This document shows, piece after piece, positions 6,565-12,161 of a stretch of DNA of 12,161 bases. Made by a program: the position numbers and the translations under genes. The notes below the pieces were generated by a model. The model was not told where the DNA came from. It did not search any database and saw nothing but the letters and a program-made list of their open reading frames with translations. Source of the DNA: an uncultured Eubacterium sp. (GTDB taxonomy: Bacteria; Bacillota; Clostridia; Lachnospirales; Lachnospiraceae); contig CAMODP010000047.1 in the NCBI GenBank assembly GCA_946611445.1, forward strand, positions 1 through 12,161. Reading direction: 5' to 3'. Positions within the stretch are counted from its first letter, which is position 1. Each line of letters opens with the position of its first letter.

Positions 6565-6984
6565 CTACACGAGATGCTGTCCTCCAAAGCTGAGCGGCAG
6601 CAGCTCTTCGAGAGAATATACTCTGTACTCCTCCGGACTCTTTGCCAGGATGACCGTGAAGCCGGCAGGATCACAGAACTCTGCCATAGCCTGCCGGCAG
6701 GTGCCGCAGGGCGGACAGTAGTCCTGGATCGCCCCTCCCGGACCTCCGACAATACAGATCGCCGTAAATGCTCTCCTCCCTTCCGAAACCGCCTTGGCGA
6801 TCGCAGTGCGCTCCGCGCAGAAACAGACCGGATATGAGGCATTCTCCACATTGCACCCTGTAAAAACAGTGCCGTCTGCGCACAGCAGTGCCGCTCCCAC
6901 ATGAAAATGACTGTATGGCGCGTAAGCCTTCGGCAGCATCTCAATAGCAGCCCGGATCAGGCCGGCTGTTTGTTCTGATGTCAT
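6565..6984 (-). CDS. cdd: Cytidine deaminase
   Basis: Zinc enzyme that deaminates cytidine and deoxycytidine to uridine and deoxyuridine in pyrimidine salvage. It is a homotetrameric-type short form of 139 residues from the preferred start. Zinc and catalytic motifs are GCNVENASYP (substrate loop), CAERTAI (one zinc Cys and the proton-shuttle Glu) and PCGTCRQ (two zinc cysteines), at about residues 43-52, 56-62 and 93-99. Two in-frame ATGs exist, at 6990 and 6984. AGGAG ends only one base before 6990 but seven before 6984, so 6984 is preferred. It follows udp on the same strand by about 80 bases and is convergent with mnmA, with a 17-base gap. Uridine from this step is the substrate of the phosphorylase encoded next to it. 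Confidence 0.95.
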   Translation of the reverse strand: MTSEQTAGLIRAAIEMLPKAYAPYSHFHVGAALLCADGTVFTGCNVENASYPVCFCAERTAIAKAVSEGRRAFTAICIVGGPGGAIQDYCPPCGTCRQAMAEFCDPAGFTVILAKSPEEYRVYSLEELLPLSFGGQHLV

Positions 6985-7064
6985 GTTCATTCTCCTCTCA
7001 TTGTGCGGACTGTCCGTTTTCGGCCGGATTCAGCGGATTATCATATTAACCGGAGATCCGGAAT

Positions 7065-7838
7065 TCACGAGGCGTCAGAACGGATCAGCTCACGGACTGC
7101 CTCCACGGCGATTCTGACTGCCGCGTCCGTATCATGCACGACAGGATTTTCCAGTCCCGCTTTTTCTCTCTCCTGATTGGCCATGACCAGGAAGAGCGAG
7201 CCCACGCGCACACGCAGAAACGCGCCGACAATGAACAGGGCCGCACTTTCCATCTCTGAGGCCAGCGCTCCCATTCTCAGCCAGGCCTGCCACTTGTTTT
7301 CCAGCTCATACGATGCCGGCATGAGTTCCGGATTATGCTGTCCGTAAAAGGCATCCTTGCACTGCACGACGCCGGCATGCCATGCATGGCCGCTCTTTTT
7401 TGCGGCGCTGACCAGCGCGTTGGTAACCGTCAGGTCCGGCACGGCGGGGAATTCAATGGGCGCATACTCTTTTGTCGTTCCCTCCATCCGGATCGCGCCC
7501 GTGGCGATGACAATGTCTCCGCTCTTCACGTCCGTCTGCATACCGCCGCAGGTGCCGATCCGCACGAACGTACGGGCTCCGCATTTCACAAGCTCCTCCA
7601 TGGCGATCGACGCGGACGGCCCGCCGATACCTGTGGAAGTAACAGAGACCTTCACGCCGTCCAGCGTGCCGGTGTACGTGACAAATTCCCTGCTGTCCGC
7701 AATCAGCACCGGGTCATCAAAATACCGTGCTATCTTTTCGCAGCGCTTCGGATCCCCGGGCAGGATGACATACTCGCCCACCTCTCCCGGCGCTGTCTGG
7801 ATGTGGTATTGCCTGTTGGGATCTTCTGAATACTTCAT
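7065..7838 (-). CDS. udp: Uridine phosphorylase
   Basis: Splits uridine with phosphate into uracil and ribose-1-phosphate in the cytoplasm, for pyrimidine salvage and pentose use. At 257 residues it matches the NP-I phosphorylase family. Visible are PGDPKR at 27-32 (phosphate site), [17 protein letters not shown] at 67-83, [10 protein letters not shown] at 91-100 (phosphate-binding Arg93), and [12 protein letters not shown] at 191-202, whose Met-Glu pair contacts the ribose. These features fit uridine phosphorylase better than purine nucleoside phosphorylase, although the boundary in this family is not absolute. ATG at 7838 has GGGAGGA upstream at a good distance. It is the first gene of a udp-cdd unit with its own promoter at 7886-7914, and it is divergent from the TRAP binding-protein gene. 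Confidence 0.93.
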   Translation of the reverse strand: MKYSEDPNRQYHIQTAPGEVGEYVILPGDPKRCEKIARYFDDPVLIADSREFVTYTGTLDGVKVSVTSTGIGGPSASIAMEELVKCGARTFVRIGTCGGMQTDVKSGDIVIATGAIRMEGTTKEYAPIEFPAVPDLTVTNALVSAAKKSGHAWHAGVVQCKDAFYGQHNPELMPASYELENKWQAWLRMGALASEMESAALFIVGAFLRVRVGSLFLVMANQEREKAGLENPVVHDTDAAVRIAVEAVRELIRSDAS

Positions 7839-7885
7839 GGCAGATGTCCTCCCGTATATAAATAATTACCTTCTCCTGTATATTC

Positions 7886-7914
7886 ACTTTACCGCCGGAT
7901 CGCGCCTGCGTCAA
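7886..7914 (-). promoter_or_regulatory. Promoter of the udp-cdd unit
   Basis: On the minus strand there is TTGACG (7914-7909), a 17-base spacer and TAAAGT (7891-7886). It matches the consensus at 5/6 and 4/6 and would give a leader of about 40 bases before udp. The -35 box is part of a perfect tandem repeat of TTGACGCA (7922-7915 and 7914-7907), so there are two overlapping -35-like boxes. Confidence 0.5.
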
Positions 7915-7922
7915 TGCGTCAA
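7907..7922. repeat. 8-bp tandem duplication at the udp -35 box
   Basis: TGCGTCAA is present twice with no gap (7907-7914 and 7915-7922), which reads TTGACGCA TTGACGCA on the minus strand. One copy supplies the -35 box of the udp promoter. It may be a slippage duplication or a paired regulator half-site. Confidence 0.6.
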
Positions 7923-7949
7923 AGGGGCAGCCCTATTTTTCTGCTGCAG

Positions 7950-7978
7950 TTGAAAACAGGCAGAAAATAATGTATAAT
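7950..7978 (+). promoter_or_regulatory. Promoter of the TAXI-TRAP operon
   Basis: TTGAAA (7950-7955), a 17-base spacer and a perfect TATAAT (7973-7978). This is a strong sigma-A promoter, with a start expected near 7985 and a leader of about 59 bases. Its -35 box is 35 bases from the -35 box of the divergent udp promoter, so a regulator binding between them could affect both. Confidence 0.75.
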
Positions 7979-7997
7979 TGGAATTAATCTGGTTTTT

Positions 7998-8013
7998 CTG
8001 CATTTTTATGCAG
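7998..8013 (+). other. Small hairpin in the TAXI leader
   Basis: CTGCAT (7998-8003), loop TTTT, then ATGCAG (8008-8013). The 6-bp hairpin lies in the predicted 5' untranslated leader, followed by TTTTCTGG and, 15 bases on, the AAAGGAG ribosome binding site. It may stabilise the mRNA 5' end. It is too weak to call a terminator. Confidence 0.35.
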
Positions 8014-8043
8014 TTTTCTGGTTAAGGAAAGGAGAAGATACAT

Positions 8044-9285
8044 ATGAAAAAAGTAATGGCATTCCTTCTGACTGCAGGCCTGACCCTGTCACTGGCTGCC
8101 TGCGGCGGCTCCGGTTCTTCCGGAAGCAGCGCTGCCTCCAAAGCCAGTTCCTCTGCATCCGCAGCCAGCTCTGCTGCTGAGAGCACTGTTGAAGAAAGTG
8201 CTGCTTCGTCAGCAAGTGAAGCTGCTGAGAGCGAAGCCGCCGAGAGTGAGGCTGCTGTCAGCGAGGCTGCTGAGAGCGAAGCTGCTGAGAGTGAAGCTGC
8301 TGTCAGCGAGGCTGCTGAGAGTGAAGCCGCCGAGAGTGAGGCTGCTGAGAGCGAAGCCGCCGAGAGTGAGGCTGCCGAGGAGAGCACAGAAATGGTCGGC
8401 GGCGGCGACCTGACATTCGCCACCGGCGGTGAGTCCGGCACCTATTACGCATTCGGCACGGTTCTTGCACAGCATGTCTCTGACAAGACCGACACCACCG
8501 TGACGGCCGTTGTCGGAAACGGCTCCCAGGCTAACATCGAAGATCTGGATGCCGGCGCGGTGCAGCTTGGTTTCAGCCAGTCTGACGTTATGAGCTATGC
8601 CTATCAGGGAACAAACCTGTTTGAAGACGGCGGCGCGATAGACAGCTTCTCTGTTGTCGCGGCTCTGTATATGGAGCAGGTTCAGATTGTTACCATGAAC
8701 CCGGATATCAAGTCTGTTGAAGACCTGGCCGGCAAAAACGTATCCATCGGCGCATCCGGCTCCGGCGTGTATTTCAACGCTCTGGATGTTCTCGGCGCCT
8801 ATGGCCTCACCGAGGATGACATCAAGCCGCAGTATCTGAACTTTGCCGATTCCGCCGACAACCTGAAGGACGGCAAGATCGACGCGGCCTTCATCGTGGC
8901 AGGCGCTCCGACCACCGCAATCACAGATCTTTCCACCGGCGGACAGGTTTACCTGGTATCTCTGGATGACGAGCACGCTGATGCACTTATCGAAAAGTCT
9001 CCGTACTATTCCAAGTACACCATCCCGGCTGATGTCTACGGCACACCGGAAGACGTCACGACCGTTGCTGTCGGCGCGATCGTCATTGCCCGTGACGATG
9101 TGGCAGATGGAGATGTCTACAACTTCGTATCCTCAGTCTTTGAGAATCTGGACGAGGTATCCGCAGCCCACGCAAAGGGATCTGAGCTGTCACTGGAGTT
9201 CGCGACAAGCATTACCGATGTCCCGTATCATCCGGGCGCAGCGAAATACTTTGAGGAGAAAGGATTTACGGTTTCCACCAAATAA
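8044..9285 (+). CDS. TAXI-family TRAP transporter solute-binding lipoprotein with a repeat stalk
   Basis: Extracellular binding protein that captures the substrate for the downstream TRAP permease. It has 413 residues. A lipoprotein signal peptide (residues 1-19) ends in the lipobox LAAC, giving lipidated Cys20. Residues 21-117 are a low-complexity Ser/Ala/Glu stalk holding eleven SEAAE/SEAAV units (58-112). The TAXI domain runs from about 120 to the end: LTFATGGESGTYYAFG at 123-138 is the family hallmark, followed by NGSQANIEDLDAG, VEDLAGKNVSIGASGSG and a C-terminal VPYHPGAAKYFEEKGF. ATG at 8044 follows AAAGGAG. The stalk is about 100 residues, much longer than the usual short linker, and probably spans the cell wall. 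TAXI proteins are known mainly for glutamate- and dicarboxylate-like ligands, but the substrate here cannot be read. Flanking pyrimidine genes suggest other possibilities. Confidence 0.92.
   Translation: MKKVMAFLLTAGLTLSLAACGGSGSSGSSAASKASSSASAASSAAESTVEESAASSASEAAESEAAESEAAVSEAAESEAAESEAAVSEAAESEAAESEAAESEAAESEAAEESTEMVGGGDLTFATGGESGTYYAFGTVLAQHVSDKTDTTVTAVVGNGSQANIEDLDAGAVQLGFSQSDVMSYAYQGTNLFEDGGAIDSFSVVAALYMEQVQIVTMNPDIKSVEDLAGKNVSIGASGSGVYFNALDVLGAYGLTEDDIKPQYLNFADSADNLKDGKIDAAFIVAGAPTTAITDLSTGGQVYLVSLDDEHADALIEKSPYYSKYTIPADVYGTPEDVTTVAVGAIVIARDDVADGDVYNFVSSVFENLDEVSAAHAKGSELSLEFATSITDVPYHPGAAKYFEEKGFTVSTK
8215..8379 (+). repeat. In-frame 15-bp tandem repeat (11 units) encoding SEAAE/V
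   Basis: Eleven consecutive 15-bp units encode SEAA followed by Glu or Val, in the order E,E,V,E,E,V,E,E,E,E,E. This implies a 45-bp higher-order unit (EEV twice). Synonymous differences between units (agt/agc, gaa/gag, gct/gcc) are shared in blocks, which suggests duplication of multi-unit segments. Because the unit is a multiple of three, slippage would change stalk length without breaking the frame. Confidence 0.95.
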
Positions 9286-9320
9286 AGGGCGATAACCGCA
9301 TCCCTCTTCGCAGCAATTAC

Positions 9321-9361
9321 AGAACCGGGCAGGACTGCTGCAGTCATGCCCGGCTCTTTTT
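9321..9361 (+). terminator. Intrinsic terminator between binding protein and permease
   Basis: Stem CCGGGCA (9325-9331) pairs with TGCCCGG (9347-9353). An inner GACTG/CAGTC pair (9333-9337 with 9341-9345) and a flanking AGA/TCT extend it, and a T run follows at 9357-9361. The permease ribosome binding site starts right after it. Partial read-through would give more binding protein than permease. Confidence 0.8.
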
Positions 9362-9376
9362 AAAGGAGTAGATAGT

Positions 9377-11434
9377 ATGACATCATCTGATAAAAAAAAC
9401 AGCCCTTCTGCGTCTGAGAAAGAGCTGACATCTGCGGCAGTCTACACAGCAGAAGGCAGCGAGTCAATGTCTGCGGATATTGATGAAGTCATGAAAAAAT
9501 ATGACCGGGAATCCAATACCCGCGTATGGACCGGCCCTGCCAAAACTGTCGTGACGACTGTCATGAGCCTGTTCTCTCTGTACTGCATCTGGTCAACCCT
9601 TTTCAGTACGGCAGCTCTGGAAATCAGGCTCACCTCTTTTCTGGGCGGCGTCATTATTATGGGATATCTCTATTATCCGGCAAGCAAAAGCCACGTGAGG
9701 CCCAACCACATGCCGTGGTATGACTGGCTCATCATGATCGCCGGCGCAGGCAGCTTTTTCTTTTACTGCTTCCGTTATCCGAAACTTTCCAGAACGCTGA
9801 CCAGTGCCTCCAAGATGACAAATCTCTATATCATCATCGGCATTATCGGCATTCTGACCATCCTGGAGCTTTGCAGACGCTGCGTCGGCGTCCCGATTCT
9901 GTGTGTTCTGGGCGTCCTGCTGCTATACACCTTTTTCACCGGTCTGCCGCTCAACCGGCTGATTTACACGCTGTTCTATTCTACCGGCGGCGTGATCGGT
10001 ACGCCGGCCCAGGTATGCGCCAAGTTTATCGTCGTCTTTATCGTTTTCGGCGCCTTCCTGGAACGCACGGGAATCTCGGCATTCTTTATTGACCTTGCCA
10101 ACAAGATCGCCGGCTGGGCGGCCGGCGGCCCGGCAAAAGTGGCCGTCATATCCTCCGCTCTCTGCGGCATGGTATCCGGCTCCTCTGTAGGCAATACGGT
10201 CACAACCGGTTCCGTGACGATTCCGATGATGAAAAAAACCGGCTATAAACCGGAATTTGCCGGGGCAGTCGAGGCAGCCGCCTCCACCGGCGGACAGATC
10301 ATGCCGCCGATCATGGGCGCAGCCGCATTCCTGATGTCGGAGTACATGGGTGTTCCGTACGCGACGGTGGCCCTGAAAGCTATCCTGCCGGCAGTCCTGT
10401 ATTTCACGGGCATCTTCATCGCCGTCCACCTGGAGGCCAAAAAGCTGAACCTCAAGGGCATCTCCCGCACGGAACTGACTCCGTGGAAGCAGCTGCTGAT
10501 GCGCATTTACCTTCTGATCCCGCTGATCATTCTGGTCTGGCTGGTCAGCACAAACAAGAGGACCATGGCCTTCGCGGCAGCCGTATCCATCATCGCTGCC
10601 ATTGTTGTCGGATTGCCCGGCATTTTCAAAAAGGAACGTGACGCTGCAGCAGAAGCGGGAAAGAGCGGATCCTTTATCGGAAACGCCATCCTGGAAACCG
10701 GACGCACGATCCTTGCCTCGCTTGAGGCAGGCGGCCGCGGAACCGTCACTGTCGCCGTCGCGTGTGCCGTCGCCGGCTGCATCGCGGGCTGCATCACGGC
10801 CACCGGCCTCGCTTCCAAACTGATCACAGGCATCGTTGCCGTCAGCCAGAACAGCACATTTATCGCCCTGTTCCTGACGATGCTCTGCTGTATCGTTCTC
10901 GGCATGGGCGTCCCGACGACAGCCAATTACTGCATCATGGCTGCGACCTGCGCGCCGATCCTGATCCGTATGGGACTGCCGGCCGTCAGCGCGCATTTCT
11001 TTGTCTTCTACTTCGGCATCGTGGCGGATATCACCCCGCCTGTTGCCCTGGCTGCCTATGCCGGTTCCGCCATCGCGAAATCCAACCCGATGAAAACCGG
11101 CGTCAATGCGACCAAGCTGGCCATAGCCGCTTTCATCGTACCGTATATTTTCGCATACAACCCGGCACTTCTCTTTGAGAACCTGACCGGATGGTGGCAG
11201 GTCCTGCAGATCGCGGCCACCTCTGTAGTCGGTATTTTCGGCGTGGCTGCCTGCCTGAACGGATTTATGTTCCGGCAGATCCCTGTAGTCCTTCGACTGG
11301 TGATCCTGATCGGCGGCCTGATGCTGCTGTATCCGTCCACGCTGACCGATATCATCGGCATAGCCATTGTAGCCGCCGTGGTACTGATCCAGTTCCTAAC
11401 ATCCCGCAAGGCCATGCCTGCAGCAGGGGTATGA
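9377..11434 (+). CDS. TRAP transporter fused permease (4TM/12TM, DctQM-type)
   Basis: Membrane subunit of a secondary, ion-driven TRAP importer in which the small (DctQ-like) and large (DctM-like) subunits are fused, as is usual with TAXI binding proteins. It has 685 residues. A polar, acidic cytoplasmic N-terminus (1-55) leads into DctQ-like helices (about 57-190), then the 12TM DctM domain. Motifs are GMVSGSSVGNTVTTGSVTIP at 264-283, AASTGGQIMPPIMGAAAFLM at 301-320, LGMGVPTTANY at 508-518 and DITPPVALAAYAGSAIA at 551-567. The two Gly/Pro/Ser-rich re-entrant loops expected of the ion and substrate sites are therefore both present. A hydrophilic loop occupies about 417-432, and extra C-terminal helices follow residue 605. 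ATG at 9377 has AAAGGAG eight bases upstream. It follows the binding-protein gene by 91 bases with a terminator between. The substrate is unknown. Confidence 0.95.
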   Translation: MTSSDKKNSPSASEKELTSAAVYTAEGSESMSADIDEVMKKYDRESNTRVWTGPAKTVVTTVMSLFSLYCIWSTLFSTAALEIRLTSFLGGVIIMGYLYYPASKSHVRPNHMPWYDWLIMIAGAGSFFFYCFRYPKLSRTLTSASKMTNLYIIIGIIGILTILELCRRCVGVPILCVLGVLLLYTFFTGLPLNRLIYTLFYSTGGVIGTPAQVCAKFIVVFIVFGAFLERTGISAFFIDLANKIAGWAAGGPAKVAVISSALCGMVSGSSVGNTVTTGSVTIPMMKKTGYKPEFAGAVEAAASTGGQIMPPIMGAAAFLMSEYMGVPYATVALKAILPAVLYFTGIFIAVHLEAKKLNLKGISRTELTPWKQLLMRIYLLIPLIILVWLVSTNKRTMAFAAAVSIIAAIVVGLPGIFKKERDAAAEAGKSGSFIGNAILETGRTILASLEAGGRGTVTVAVACAVAGCIAGCITATGLASKLITGIVAVSQNSTFIALFLTMLCCIVLGMGVPTTANYCIMAATCAPILIRMGLPAVSAHFFVFYFGIVADITPPVALAAYAGSAIAKSNPMKTGVNATKLAIAAFIVPYIFAYNPALLFENLTGWWQVLQIAATSVVGIFGVAACLNGFMFRQIPVVLRLVILIGGLMLLYPSTLTDIIGIAIVAAVVLIQFLTSRKAMPAAGV

Positions 11435-11435
11435 G

Positions 11436-11471
11436 AAAGCAGGCGGCCGGGATTCTCTCGCCGACAGCTTT
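11436..11471 (+). terminator. Weak candidate terminator after the TRAP permease
   Basis: AAAGC (11436-11440) pairs with GCTTT (11467-11471), and inside it GGCG (11442-11445) pairs with CGCC (11459-11462), with unequal bulges. Only a four-T run follows. It may reduce but probably not stop transcription into the next gene. Confidence 0.3.
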
Positions 11472-11534
11472 TGATGTTTCCATAAAAATTATCTCAGGAA
11501 TAACACAGACTCAACAGAAGGAGAAGAATCGGAA

Positions 11535-12116
11535 ATGAAAATTATCACGATCAACAGAGAATACGGCGCGGGAGGTCATACGATCGGCCGTGCCGTAGCC
11601 GAAGAACTCGGTGTACCGCTGTATGACCAGGATATTATAGCGGCGACAGCCGCCGAAATGCACCTGGATGTTTCGCAGGTTGAAAATTCAGAAGAAGAAA
11701 TCTCCCGGACAGAAAATATCATGCGGCATATCACGCCGATTTCCTATGAGTTCAAGGACTATCTCTTCGAGGCGCAGAAGAAGGTGATTCTGGACCTCGC
11801 GGGAAAAGGCCCCTGCGTCATTATCGGAAGATGCGCAGATATCATCCTGCGGGATGCCGGCATAGATGCCCTGCACGTATTCCTCTACGCGGACCAGGCC
11901 CACCGCGCCGCCTGGGTCAGCAGACATCTGCACACAGATGACACGGCCGAGATCAGAAAGTACATGAAGAAGCAGGAAAAGGCCAGAAAAGCCTATTATG
12001 AGGTCTACACGGATCATCATTTCGGCGACAGGCACAATTATGACCTGATGCTCGACAGCGGCCGGCTTGGCTACGACACCTGCGGAAAGCTGATCCTGAC
12101 GCTGGCCCGGGCGTAG
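11535..12116 (+). CDS. Cytidylate kinase-like family protein
   Basis: Member of the cytidylate kinase-like family (Cytidylate_kin2), which has a P-loop kinase fold, though true CMP kinase activity is unproven for most members. It has 193 residues, a typical length. The start MKIITINREYGAGGHTIGRA (1-20) is the family signature. The glycine loop GAGGHTIG lacks the lysine of a standard Walker A GxxxxGK[S/T]. VPLYDQDII (27-35) follows in the position of the nucleotide-base region, VIIGRCADIIL (95-105) is the central strand-helix, and the C-terminus has HNYDLMLDSGRLG (about 167-179). ATG at 11535 is preceded by AAGGAG at 11518-11523. It lies 100 bases after the TRAP permease on the same strand with no convincing promoter of its own, so cotranscription with the transporter is possible. 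Its role is not known; the true Cmk is expected elsewhere in the genome. Confidence 0.85.
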   Translation: MKIITINREYGAGGHTIGRAVAEELGVPLYDQDIIAATAAEMHLDVSQVENSEEEISRTENIMRHITPISYEFKDYLFEAQKKVILDLAGKGPCVIIGRCADIILRDAGIDALHVFLYADQAHRAAWVSRHLHTDDTAEIRKYMKKQEKARKAYYEVYTDHHFGDRHNYDLMLDSGRLGYDTCGKLILTLARA

Positions 12117-12161
12117 GGCGTATTGTTTTATTGAGGCAGGAAGAAGCCCGCCGCGCCAGGG

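Noticed and set aside
8022-8441. Minus-strand frame encoding SLSAA/SLTAA repeats
   Set aside because: This is the reverse-strand reading of the SEAAE repeat array. It only mirrors the 15-bp unit and has no start signal of its own.
9923-10996. Minus-strand open frame of 357 codons
   Set aside because: Antisense to the TRAP permease, with a composition typical of a reversed membrane-protein gene (many Asp, Gly, Arg). No domain is recognisable.

Overview
The window looks like a piece of chromosome from a moderately GC-rich Clostridia member of the Firmicutes, probably Lachnospiraceae-like. The reasons are strong AGGAGG-type ribosome binding sites, sigma-A-type promoters, an Rrf2/NifS/NifU/MnmA sulfur cluster, a TAXI-type TRAP transporter whose binding protein has a Ser/Ala/Glu-rich stalk after its lipobox, and a cytidylate kinase-like protein of the kind common in gut Clostridia. 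This placement is an inference from gene content; no rRNA is present to confirm it. I see no mobile element, CRISPR array, tRNA or rRNA, and no gene-free stretch longer than 300 bases.

Layout. Bases 1-1705 hold two minus-strand genes: a PTS-type IIC membrane protein that runs off the left edge, and upstream of it an Sfp-type phosphopantetheinyl transferase. Bases 1733-5459 are a sulfur block: metY (homocysteine synthesis from sulfide), nifU/iscU (Fe-S scaffold) and nifS (cysteine desulfurase) on the minus strand, with an Rrf2-family regulator divergent from them. The Rrf2 gene overlaps mnmA (tRNA 2-thiouridylase) on the plus strand. NifS would supply persulfide sulfur to both NifU (Fe-S clusters) and MnmA (tRNA thiolation). 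The nifS/rrf2 intergenic region carries two matching 25-bp dyads, one on each divergent promoter, which look like the operators of the regulator.

Bases 6565-7838 hold cdd (cytidine deaminase) and udp (uridine phosphorylase) on the minus strand, together converting cytidine to uracil and ribose-1-phosphate. Divergent from udp is a TAXI-type TRAP uptake system: a lipoprotein binding protein with an 11-unit pentapeptide-repeat stalk, an intrinsic terminator, and a fused 4TM/12TM permease. A cytidylate kinase-like protein of unknown role follows.

Most of the window is housekeeping metabolism with recognisable families, and I do not see a clearly new defence or mobile system. The observations most worth a second look are the paired operator architecture at rrf2/nifS, the non-IscR ligand spacing in the regulator, the repeat stalk of the binding protein, and the TRAP system sitting between pyrimidine-salvage genes and a cytidylate kinase-like gene.
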